Positions 1 through 9,038 of a stretch of DNA of 64,000 bases are shown here, one piece after another; within the stretch, counting starts at the first letter, position 1; each line of letters opens with the position of its first letter. The stretch lies in contig CAWDBL010000026.1 of assembly GCA_963800505.1 (NCBI GenBank), positions 62,001 to 126,000 of the forward strand, in the 5' to 3' direction. Source of the stretch: Fodinibacter sp963800505. Its GTDB lineage: Bacteria; Actinomycetota; Actinomycetes; Actinomycetales; Dermatophilaceae. A program made the translations under genes and the position numbers. The notes beneath the pieces were generated by a model. It was not told where the DNA came from, did not search any database, and saw only the letters and a list, made by a program, of their open reading frames with translations.

Positions 1-3000
1 CGGTCATCCGGCAGGTCGTCGCCCGGCTCGCCGCCGGCAGCGGACCGGTGCTCATGGTCTCCCCATCGTTCGCGGACCACACGATCTACGACGAGCTCAT
101 CACGGCCGTGACGGGGTCGGCGCCGGTCGCGGGGAGAGACTTCGACCTGCGGGCCCTTCCCGACCCGTCCGAGGTCGACCTCGGCCAGGTTGTGGCCACG
201 GCAGGGGTCTACACCGCAAACCTGCTGCCGGACAACGCGATGACCGAGGTCGATCAGCTGCAGTCCGTCGTGGAGCGCATTCGCACACTCACCGGTCAGG
301 CGCCTCGGTTGGTCGGGCATTCCACCGCCGGAGTCGTTGCGCGCACCCTGGCGGCGGCGCACCCTGAACTGGTCGCGGGACTCGTCACGCTCGCGTCCCC
401 CCACGCCGGATCCGACCTGCTGCCGCTCGTCGACACCATGACGGCGGACGCACTGCGGGCGGCATCCGCGGTATCGGGCGCGATCACGACCAGCGCACTG
501 GGCGGCACCGTGGACTGGCTGAGCGGGCTGCTCGACGGCGCCGGCGGACCGCTCGGCGGACCGGTCAGGCCCGGCTGGTTCGCAGGTGCTGCCAGCGGGC
601 TCGTCGACGCAGTGCCGAGGTTTGCGATCGGCTCCCAGCTCAGCGGCGACCTGATCGGGATGCTGGCCGGCTCGACGGTCACGGAGCTGACCGCGGCCGA
701 GCCGCCGACCCACGTCGGCTTCGGCATCCGTCTCGGCGTCACTACCCCCCACAACGACAGCGAGCTCGACGAGGACGGGTCGCCGGCCATCGCGCTCGCC
801 GCGGACGTCCGTGTGGATCTCGCCCGGCTGCGGCTGGTGCCGGACGCCGCAGAGCCGGCGCGGCCGGCGACCGCGCTCAGCGTCAGCACGACGGTCTTCC
901 GGCCCGGCGACTGGCTCGTCGGCGAGGGCACAGTGCCCGACGGCCCGGTCCCCGCCCGGGTGCGCATGCTCGAGGCCGGCGTCACGGTCACACCGGCCGG
1001 CGCCGCGTCCTCCGCGTCGGCCCCGTCGGGTGCTGTCGCGGGCGAGGCGACGGCGGGCGGGCTCGGCATCCGGCCCTGGCTTCGGCTGGTGGACGCGTGC
1101 GTCGACGCCACTCGCGTGCGCGAGTCGATCTCGCTCGGCGAGGACGACCTCCGCGTGGCCCTGGACGCCGTGGTCGCGGAGCTGCTGTCGATCGCGACCA
1201 ACCCGGCGGCAGAGGCGGTGCTCGAACTGCTCGAGGCCGCAGGAGCGGTCACCGTCACGACCGAAGGGCCGCGCGCGTCCATCCAAGGCATCCAGGCGCT
1301 CGCGACGGTGCCGATCCGGACGCTGACCGACCGGCGATCGGCGCTGATCTCCGCGCTGCGGCACCTCCTCGGCGACCCCGACACGACGGACGTGGCCCTC
1401 GGCGATCTCGACCCTGGTGCGCTGTCCATCTCGCTGCCAGAGCTGCCGCTGCGCCTCAGCCTCGACGACATCACGATGGTGATCCGGCTCGAGACGGTCT
1501 CGGACCTCACGCTCGCCGACCCGTTCCGCGTGGGTGGCCGTCTGGACCTGGACACCCGGACGCTGGCCGCGACCCTCGATGTGTCGCTCATCGCGGGGCC
1601 CGCTGTGATGCGCCGCGCCGCAGACGGCACGATCGCCGTCACGGCAAGGCCCTACCTCGCGGAGCCTCTCGTGCTGCGGCCCTTCCACAGCGCCGCGGTC
1701 ACGTCGCGGCTGGTCGACCTCATCCCGGACCTCGGGGTGTCCGCGGTGGTGAGCGCGGTGCTCGGCGACCTGGCGTCCGGGGGCATCACCGTGCCGCCGA
1801 TCAGTGCGCTCGTCCGTGATCCGGTGGGGTGGCTGAGCAGCCCCGCCGCCCTCGGCACGGCGGACGGTCTGCTCGACGGCGACCGGATCGACAGTCTGCT
1901 GCGCACCATCGGTGGTGCCCTCGGCCTCGCCGATGACCAGGGTCTGGCGCTGCCCGGCGGCTTCCTCATCACGGCGAGAGGCAGCGCCCCGCTGCACGTC
2001 CAGCTCGCGGGCACGTTCGGCGAGGACTCCGATGTGGTCAGCGCCACCGTCGGGCTCGGGGTCGACCTGCGCACGACGGGTCCGCTGCCGGCCGACGTGC
2101 AGGTGACGCCGGCCGGGGACATCACGCTCGACCTCACCCTCCCGGGTGCCTGGGGCGACATCACCATCGCGTTCGGCGTCAGTGCAGCAGGCATCCGGCT
2201 GGTCGTCACACCGGACAACGTCGGTCAGATCCAGCTGCTGCCCACGGCGTCCGGACTCGGCGAGCTGCTCGGCTCGACGGTCACGGCGCTCGTGCCCAGG
2301 GTGCTGCAGGAGATCACGGACGCGCTGACGCCGACCCCGCCGCATCCCGTCCTGGACGTCGCGCTGCAGATCGCGCAGGCGCTCGAGATCTACGACCCGG
2401 CGGCGGGCGGCTTCATCGGCACCGCACAGGCCGATCGGCTGCGCCACATGCTCGACCCGGACTGGCTGCGGTCGCAGGTCACCGACCCGGCGAACGTCAT
2501 CGGTCTCATCCAAGGACTGTTCCCGGACGGCACGAGGCCCGGAGCCATCGCGCTGCCTGCCGGTCACCGCATCAGTCGCGTCGAGAACCGCCTGCGGTGG
2601 GAGATGGACCTCGTCGCCGGAAGCGTGCTCGGGGCCGAGCTCGGCTGGGCAGCTGCAGGCCATCCGCAGTTGCTCGTCAGCCTCACCGGTCTCGACACCG
2701 GGCCCGTCACGATCGTCTCTGCGCGGCTCGGCTACCTCGACGACTTCGAGGGGCTGGTACGGGCGTGCGTCGACGTCGGCGATCCGCTCGACTGGTTCAG
2801 GCCGGAGGTCGAGTTCACCGTCGCCGGCGAGCGCGTCGGCTTTCGCATCCTGCCCCTCGGCGACGCGGCGACGGGCGACATCGAGGTGGTGCTCGTGCCG
2901 GCGCCCTCTATCACGCTCACGCCCGAGGGTGGTCTGCGGCTCGCAGGCTCCTGGTTGCTGCCGTTGGTCATCCGGTACGTGCTGCCCGAGCTCGAGGCGC

Positions 3001-5885
3001 TGCTCGAGGAGGCTCTCTGGACGGACGGGCCGAGCGCGCGCGACATCCTGTTCGGCGCGGAGGTCATCACCAGCCCCAGCGGGACGCTCCAGATCGTCGA
3101 TCGGTTCCCCGAGCCGCCCGTGATGGGGTTGGGCGCCCTCAAGGCCGCGCTGTCGGGTGTGGGAGTCGACCTCACCACCGACCTCAGACTCGAGGTCGCC
3201 GAGGACAGCGGCCGCCTCGGCATCCGGCTGAAGGGGTCGGTGGACTTCCCGGGTGATGTCTCGGTGACCGTGCTCTTCGGTGAGCAGGACTGGATCGGCG
3301 ACGACCGCGGCGCGACAGCGTGGGTGGTCGGCCCCTCTCCCCACCCGGCCCTGCCGGTCGCACCCGCGCCGGGCCTCGACATCAACGGCGTCGGGTTGCG
3401 GATCTCGGGGGCCGCCGACGACCGTCCCCTGTTCGGCGGCGACGGCGGCGTCGTGCAGGTCGGCGGCATCGCCGCGATGCTCTTCGGCAGCTTCGAGTTC
3501 TGGGACCCGGCCACGAGCCAGGCGACCTTCGTCGTCGACAGCCTCGGCGGTGCGGTGGAGCTCGACCACACTGTCATCCGCGTGAACGGGGAGGACGGCG
3601 ACTCGTTCGTCGCGAAGCTCATACCCAGCGAGCTGGGGGCCGGATTCACGATGGCGGTCGCGTATCGCAACGATTCGCTCGAGGTGCACGGAGCGCCCGG
3701 CGACCTCGCCAACGGCATCGAGCTGACGTTCCCGCTCAACCTCAACATCTTCGACGTGGTCCTGCTTCGCGAGCTGTACCTCGCGGCGGTCTTCGGCGAC
3801 CGGACCGACGTCATCGCTGCGCTCTCGGGCAACGCCGAGCTCGGACCCATCGCGGTGACGGTCGACCGGGTCGGACTGCGCGTGACCATCTCGGGGTCCG
3901 GCGCGGTGCTGTCGTTCAAGCCGCCGGACGGCTTCGGATTCTCGCTGGATGCCTCGACCATCCGTCTCGGCGGCTTCCTGCTGGTCGACGAGGCGCGCGG
4001 CCGCTACGTCGGGGCGCTCGAGATCGCCGTGCTGAAGAAGTTCTCACTCACCGCCATCGGCATCATCACGACCAAGAACGCCGACGGCTCACCCGGGTTC
4101 TCCCTGCTGATGCTCATCACGGTGACCTTGCCCGTGCCGATCCCGCTGGGCTACGGCTTCTTCTTCGCGGGCGCGGGCGGCCTCCTGGGCCTCAACCGCG
4201 GGATGGATGTCGACCGGATCCGCGATGGGTTGCGCACCGGCACCGCCGACTCGATCCTCTTCCCCACCGACATCATCAACCGCATCGACGTGATCGTCCG
4301 CGACCTCGAGGAGTCGTTCCCGGCGCAGGAGGGCCACTTCCTCATCGCCCCGATGGGCATGATCACCTGGATGAACCCGGCCCTGGTCACTCTCAAGATC
4401 GGGATCGTCCTCGAGATCGCGCCGCAGCCGAACATCGCGCTGCTCGGCGTGCTGCGGCTGGCGCTCCCGACACCGGACGAGGCCGTCGTCGATCTGAAGG
4501 TCGCCTTCATCGGAGGCATCGACGTCGGGGCGAGCCTGCTCTACTTCGACGCGGCGATCTACGACTCGTTCATCGGCTACGCCGACTTCAAGCTGAGCCT
4601 CGAGGGAGACATCGCCATCCGCCTGTGCTGGGGCGCGCGGCCCGATCTCGTCGTGTCGATCGGCGGGTTCCACCCGAGCTACACACCTGCGTCGAACCTC
4701 AGGCTCCCCGCGATGCGGCGGCTCACGCTGTCGCTGCTCAAGGACAACCCGCGCCTCACGCTGCGCCTGTACTTCGCAGTGACGAGCAACACCATCCAGT
4801 TCGGAGCGCAGCTCGAGTTCTTCGTCGGCGTCGACGGGTTCTCGATCAGCGGCGACCTCGGCTTCGACGTGCTGGTGCAGTTCGTGCCGTTCCTCATCGA
4901 TGCCCACATGTGGGGCCGGCTCGCGGTCACGGCGGGTAGCACGGACGTCTGCTCGATCAAGCTGGACCTGCAGCTGCGAGGGCCGACCCCGTGGTATGCC
5001 CACGGCACGGCCAGCATCGGCTTCCTGTTCTTCAGCATCAGCGTGGACGTCGAGGCCACGTTCGGAGGCGCCCACGAGACGAGCATCCCGGCGCAGCCCG
5101 TGCTACCGAAGCTGCTGGACCAGTTCCGCGACCCACTGAACTGGGCCGCCGACCTGTCCGCCTCGGCGTCGGCCGGTGTCACCATGATGCCGCTGCCCAG
5201 CAGCGCCCTCGTGGTGGACGCGGCCGGCCTGCTGTCGGCGCGGCAGAACCTCATTCCGCTCGAGACCGACATCGGCCTCGTCGGCAAGACCCCGCCGAGC
5301 GACGTCCAGCGCGTCACGATCACCGGGCTCACGTTCGGCACGACGACACTCGATCCCATCGCTTTCGTGGACGTCTCGGCACCGTTCTCGCCGTCGACGT
5401 TCGCGGGGTCCACGAGCACGAACACCGATCTGCTGAAAGCGCCCGCGTTCGAAGACCGCCCGAACGGCATGCAGGCCGTCTCAGGCCAGGAGCTGGAGGC
5501 CGACCTCGTGCTGCTGCACCCGCAGTCCTACGAGATGATCGTCATCGACGACCCTGACCCTGGCGCACCGACGCCCCCGGCCGTCCCGGCGAACCCCAAG
5601 CTGAGCTTCTCGCAGCTGGTCGCCGGTGGCTCTATCGCCGCGTCGGCTGCGTCGAGGCAGCAGGCGAAGCTCGCCGAACGGGGCACCGTGCGCCCGGCCA
5701 CGGTCGCCGAGCCGCTCTTCGCCGTCACGGCCAAGGACTCGCTCGCGCCACTCGGCGCCGACGGGCAGCCGGCGGCCTCCGGCTCCGTCCTTCTCAGCCG
5801 CACCGATGCCGAACAGCGGCTCGCCGCGCTGCCCGTGGACGGACGGCGCTTCCAGATCGTCCCGGAGGTGCAGGTTGGCGTCTGA
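1..5885 (+). CDS. Giant DUF6603-type protein with N-terminal serine-hydrolase-like domain (5' partial)
   Basis: The frame is open from base 3, so the true start lies off the window; at least 1960 residues are visible. Near the N-terminus is an alpha/beta-hydrolase signature, GHSTAG, with the nucleophile-type Ser at bases 321-323, followed by LVTLASPHAGSD as in lipases. The next ~1100 residues are repetitive amphipathic beta-strand-like sequence. From about base 3950 to 5070 the protein resembles DUF6603: GGFLLVDEARGRYVGALEI, the G-rich FFFAGAGGLLGLNRGMDVDRIRDG, SILFPTD and SIGGFHPSYTP. No signal peptide or membrane helix is visible in the part present. The gene overlaps the next by 11 nt, so the two are probably co-translated. 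DUF6603 has no established function that I know. The hydrolase activity is inferred; I did not identify the acid and His of a triad. Confidence 0.75.
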   Translation, partial: VIRQVVARLAAGSGPVLMVSPSFADHTIYDELITAVTGSAPVAGRDFDLRALPDPSEVDLGQVVATAGVYTANLLPDNAMTEVDQLQSVVERIRTLTGQAPRLVGHSTAGVVARTLAAAHPELVAGLVTLASPHAGSDLLPLVDTMTADALRAASAVSGAITTSALGGTVDWLSGLLDGAGGPLGGPVRPGWFAGAASGLVDAVPRFAIGSQLSGDLIGMLAGSTVTELTAAEPPTHVGFGIRLGVTTPHNDSELDEDGSPAIALAADVRVDLARLRLVPDAAEPARPATALSVSTTVFRPGDWLVGEGTVPDGPVPARVRMLEAGVTVTPAGAASSASAPSGAVAGEATAGGLGIRPWLRLVDACVDATRVRESISLGEDDLRVALDAVVAELLSIATNPAAEAVLELLEAAGAVTVTTEGPRASIQGIQALATVPIRTLTDRRSALISALRHLLGDPDTTDVALGDLDPGALSISLPELPLRLSLDDITMVIRLETVSDLTLADPFRVGGRLDLDTRTLAATLDVSLIAGPAVMRRAADGTIAVTARPYLAEPLVLRPFHSAAVTSRLVDLIPDLGVSAVVSAVLGDLASGGITVPPISALVRDPVGWLSSPAALGTADGLLDGDRIDSLLRTIGGALGLADDQGLALPGGFLITARGSAPLHVQLAGTFGEDSDVVSATVGLGVDLRTTGPLPADVQVTPAGDITLDLTLPGAWGDITIAFGVSAAGIRLVVTPDNVGQIQLLPTASGLGELLGSTVTALVPRVLQEITDALTPTPPHPVLDVALQIAQALEIYDPAAGGFIGTAQADRLRHMLDPDWLRSQVTDPANVIGLIQGLFPDGTRPGAIALPAGHRISRVENRLRWEMDLVAGSVLGAELGWAAAGHPQLLVSLTGLDTGPVTIVSARLGYLDDFEGLVRACVDVGDPLDWFRPEVEFTVAGERVGFRILPLGDAATGDIEVVLVPAPSITLTPEGGLRLAGSWLLPLVIRYVLPELEALLEEALWTDGPSARDILFGAEVITSPSGTLQIVDRFPEPPVMGLGALKAALSGVGVDLTTDLRLEVAEDSGRLGIRLKGSVDFPGDVSVTVLFGEQDWIGDDRGATAWVVGPSPHPALPVAPAPGLDINGVGLRISGAADDRPLFGGDGGVVQVGGIAAMLFGSFEFWDPATSQATFVVDSLGGAVELDHTVIRVNGEDGDSFVAKLIPSELGAGFTMAVAYRNDSLEVHGAPGDLANGIELTFPLNLNIFDVVLLRELYLAAVFGDRTDVIAALSGNAELGPIAVTVDRVGLRVTISGSGAVLSFKPPDGFGFSLDASTIRLGGFLLVDEARGRYVGALEIAVLKKFSLTAIGIITTKNADGSPGFSLLMLITVTLPVPIPLGYGFFFAGAGGLLGLNRGMDVDRIRDGLRTGTADSILFPTDIINRIDVIVRDLEESFPAQEGHFLIAPMGMITWMNPALVTLKIGIVLEIAPQPNIALLGVLRLALPTPDEAVVDLKVAFIGGIDVGASLLYFDAAIYDSFIGYADFKLSLEGDIAIRLCWGARPDLVVSIGGFHPSYTPASNLRLPAMRRLTLSLLKDNPRLTLRLYFAVTSNTIQFGAQLEFFVGVDGFSISGDLGFDVLVQFVPFLIDAHMWGRLAVTAGSTDVCSIKLDLQLRGPTPWYAHGTASIGFLFFSISVDVEATFGGAHETSIPAQPVLPKLLDQFRDPLNWAADLSASASAGVTMMPLPSSALVVDAAGLLSARQNLIPLETDIGLVGKTPPSDVQRVTITGLTFGTTTLDPIAFVDVSAPFSPSTFAGSTSTNTDLLKAPAFEDRPNGMQAVSGQELEADLVLLHPQSYEMIVIDDPDPGAPTPPAVPANPKLSFSQLVAGGSIAASAASRQQAKLAERGTVRPATVAEPLFAVTAKDSLAPLGADGQPAASGSVLLSRTDAEQRLAALPVDGRRFQIVPEVQVGV

Positions 5886-8800
5886 ACTGCCCGAGTACAG
5901 CTTCCTGCCGTGGTCGCGGCGGGGCATCGCCACGCAGGTGGACCAGGAGGACCACCTGGGCGCGACGCCGAGCGCCGGCCCGAAGGACCGTGCCACGTTC
6001 ACGGCATCCATCACCCTGGAGTCCGTTCCGGTGCCGGGCGCCGTCGCGGTCGCTCCGTCCGCTGTCAGCCAGCAGGTGTCGCTCGTCGGACCGGGGGACG
6101 TCAAGAGCTTCCGCCCGGATGCCGTCCTGCGCGTCATGCCGGTCGCCGGTAGCGTCAACGCCAGCCCGGGGGAGCTCGCCCATGTCGAGTTCTACGACGA
6201 GGACTTCCCCTGGCGCTACACCCCCGCTCGGGCGACGGCGGATCACCGGCTGCGCCCGTGGATGGTGCTGGTGGTGCTCGCCGAGGGCGAGTACACCCTG
6301 ACGCCCGTGCCCGGGCAGGTCGCGATCCTCACCGTGAACGACACCGCGCCGATGCCGAACCTGCTCGAGACGTGGGCGTGGGCGCACGTGCAGGCGCACG
6401 GCAACCTCGGCGCCGGCGACGCGGGCGCCTTGCTCGACGCGAAGGTGAACAGTGCTCCCGACCTCGCTCTCTCGCGGCTGATCAGCCCGCGCCGGCTCGA
6501 GCTGAACACGGGCTACCGGGCGTTCGTCGTGCCGGCCATGGAGACGGGCCGGCTCGCGGGCATCGGCTCGCCGGTCACGCCCGGCACGATCGCCGCTCAG
6601 CAGCCGTCGTGGGGGCAGGGGCAACCGCGCGTGTTCCCCGTGCTGTACGACTGGAGCTTCCGCACCGGCGAGCTGGCGGATTTCGAGGTGCTCGCCCGGC
6701 GACCCAAGGCCTACCGGATCGAGTCGGACGACTTCGGCACCCGTGACCTCGACATCGCCGATCCCGGCGCCGGCATCGAGGTGCCGGCCGGCACCACCGT
6801 CGCCTTCGAGGGTGCGCTCGCCCCGGTCGACTTCGACAGCCGCGTGGACTACCCCACGTCCCCGGGCGCGCCCGTGATCGACCAGCTGCGCGAGGTCGTC
6901 GACCTCGCTGTGGATTTCCGGGACAACGGCGCCGCCGACGACGAGGACCCCATCGTGACGCCGCCCGCGTACGCCCGCAAGCACGCGGGACTCGCCCGGA
7001 TCGCGGATGCCACCTCCGCCGACACGCGGTGGGTCGGCGAGCTGAACCTCGATCCGCGCAGCCGCGCGGCCGCGGGGCTCGGTGCCGAGATCGTCCGCCA
7101 GCGCGACGAGGAGTACATGGAGCGCGCCTGGGCGCAGGTCGAGCAGCTGGATGCCGTCAACCAGCGCCTGCGCGAGGCGGATCTCGCGATGACCGCGAGC
7201 GACCGCGTGTATGCCAAGCACATCTCGCACTCCGGCCCCGACCGGATGCTGGGGCTGAGCGCCGGCGTGCAGTCGGCGCTGCGCGCCGGCGTGTCGGGCG
7301 ACACGACCATCCGCGGCGCGGTCGACGCGAGCCGCGTTCCCGCCGCCGCCCAGGCGCCGGCGTTCCGGCGGATCACCCGGCCGGCGCGCCCGCTCATCCG
7401 GTCGCTCATCAGCGGGCCGGGGGTGCCCCTCGAGGGCGGGCTGATCGGCCGCCTGAATGCGGACCCGGGTGCCGCGACCGCCGTCTCGACCGCGCCACCG
7501 GCTCCCGATCCCGCGCTCGGCATCGCGTCGCAGGTCGTGCAGACGGCGGTCGACGCGGTGGCGGCGCAGCGTCCTCGCGGCCGCGACGTGCTGCCCGTGC
7601 TCGCAGGGGACGAAGTCGAGAAGCGCCGGGCGAACGGCACGCTCGCAGGCACGACGCTGGCCGACCTGACGACGGGCGTCGGCCAGCGGCTCGACACCGC
7701 GTTCCCCGCGGCGGACCCCGCGAACGCCGCACTTCGCGCCGAGGCCACCATCATCTCCGGCGCGCTCTCAGGGCTCACGGTCGGAACCGGCGACGACCCC
7801 ACGCTGGTGCAGATGCCGGCAGCGTCCTTCGACGACTACTACGGGTCGACCATCGACGGGAAGAACTACCTCGGCGTCGTGATCACCCGCGACACCAGCA
7901 CGACGTTCACGACCCTTGCTCCCACGGCGGGGTTCGACAACGCGAGCATCTTCGCCGCTGCGATGTCGGACTTCTCGACGCTCGCGTCGTTGCGGCCGAT
8001 CCCGGGTCCTGCGGCGGAGCTCTCGGCGCCGGACGCGCTCGCCGCGCAGGTCTCACTCCAGCTGAGACCGCTCGTGGCGATGGTCGCACGGCTGGCGAAG
8101 GTGATCGGAGGCGTCGACGACCTGCCCGACGACATCGCGACCAACCGCAGGCTGACCCAGGTGATGGCCTATCCGACGTTCGACGACCCGCTGTTCGAGC
8201 CGCTGCGCTTGCTCGGCCAGGACTACATCATCCCCAACATCGCCGACCTTCCCGTGGAGTCGATCGCGCTCATGGTGCCCAACGTCCGCTTCATCGAGGC
8301 GATGCTCGCCGGCGTGAGCACCGAGTTCGCGAGGGAGCTGCTGTGGAACGAGTACCCCACCGACCAGCGCGGGACGTACTTCCGCAGGTTCTTCGACGCC
8401 GCAGACGCGGGTGCGCAGCGCCCGCCGGACATTCCAGAGCTGCACGGCTGGAGGCAGGATCTCGGTGCGAACTCGCCACAGCTGTCGGGCCTGCTGGTGC
8501 TGGTGGTGCGCGCCGAGCTGCTCGTGAAGTTCCCCGACACGATCGTGTTCGCGCAGCGCGGCGCCTACGTCGGCTCGGGCGCCGGCCGACGTCGCACGCT
8601 CGACCAGTCCGGCGAGATCCGGTACCCCGTGATCCGCGGCGGACTCGACCCCGACATCTCCCTGTACGGGTTCGAGATGACACCCGACGAGGCAGCGGGC
8701 GACGACACCGACGCCGGCTTCTTCTTCTGCTTCATGGAACGGCCCGGCAAGCTGCGCTTCGGGCTCGACCTCGACGAGGACCCGACCACCGCCCCGCCGC

Positions 8801-9015
8801 CGTTGGCCAGCTGGGACGACCTGAACTGGAAGCATCTCCAGCCCGTCGCGGGTGCGACGCCCAGCCAGGTGCTCGTGACGGCCAATGCGGCCCTCACGCC
8901 GACGACCGGTGGCCTGCCGGCGTGGGGTCTCACCTCGGCCCACATGGCGTCGATCCTCAGCCAGAACCCGGTGTGGCTCGCACGGCACGCCACCGACATG
9001 TTGCCCGTCGATTGA
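5875..9015 (+). CDS. Conserved 1046-residue protein of the giant-gene cassette, function unknown
   Basis: I chose a TTG start because GGAGG (5864-5868) lies 6 nt upstream and the first residues (MASELPEYSFLPWSRRGI) look like a natural N-terminus. The start overlaps the end of the DUF6603 gene by 11 nt. Recognisable conserved-looking blocks are ELAHVEFYDEDFPWRYTP (about residues 100-117) and LRPWMVLVVLAEGEY (126-140). The middle (about 400-720) is Ala/Arg-rich and probably helical. A C-terminal block has FFFCFMERPGKLRFGLD. There is no signal peptide or transmembrane segment. I do not recognise a named domain, but the motifs are too ordered for a random frame. Co-directional tight packing implies it acts with its three neighbours. 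Confidence 0.75.
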   Translation: MASELPEYSFLPWSRRGIATQVDQEDHLGATPSAGPKDRATFTASITLESVPVPGAVAVAPSAVSQQVSLVGPGDVKSFRPDAVLRVMPVAGSVNASPGELAHVEFYDEDFPWRYTPARATADHRLRPWMVLVVLAEGEYTLTPVPGQVAILTVNDTAPMPNLLETWAWAHVQAHGNLGAGDAGALLDAKVNSAPDLALSRLISPRRLELNTGYRAFVVPAMETGRLAGIGSPVTPGTIAAQQPSWGQGQPRVFPVLYDWSFRTGELADFEVLARRPKAYRIESDDFGTRDLDIADPGAGIEVPAGTTVAFEGALAPVDFDSRVDYPTSPGAPVIDQLREVVDLAVDFRDNGAADDEDPIVTPPAYARKHAGLARIADATSADTRWVGELNLDPRSRAAAGLGAEIVRQRDEEYMERAWAQVEQLDAVNQRLREADLAMTASDRVYAKHISHSGPDRMLGLSAGVQSALRAGVSGDTTIRGAVDASRVPAAAQAPAFRRITRPARPLIRSLISGPGVPLEGGLIGRLNADPGAATAVSTAPPAPDPALGIASQVVQTAVDAVAAQRPRGRDVLPVLAGDEVEKRRANGTLAGTTLADLTTGVGQRLDTAFPAADPANAALRAEATIISGALSGLTVGTGDDPTLVQMPAASFDDYYGSTIDGKNYLGVVITRDTSTTFTTLAPTAGFDNASIFAAAMSDFSTLASLRPIPGPAAELSAPDALAAQVSLQLRPLVAMVARLAKVIGGVDDLPDDIATNRRLTQVMAYPTFDDPLFEPLRLLGQDYIIPNIADLPVESIALMVPNVRFIEAMLAGVSTEFARELLWNEYPTDQRGTYFRRFFDAADAGAQRPPDIPELHGWRQDLGANSPQLSGLLVLVVRAELLVKFPDTIVFAQRGAYVGSGAGRRRTLDQSGEIRYPVIRGGLDPDISLYGFEMTPDEAAGDDTDAGFFFCFMERPGKLRFGLDLDEDPTTAPPPLASWDDLNWKHLQPVAGATPSQVLVTANAALTPTTGGLPAWGLTSAHMASILSQNPVWLARHATDMLPVD

Positions 9016-9038
9016 CGCGAGAGGAGGCCGAGCACGCG

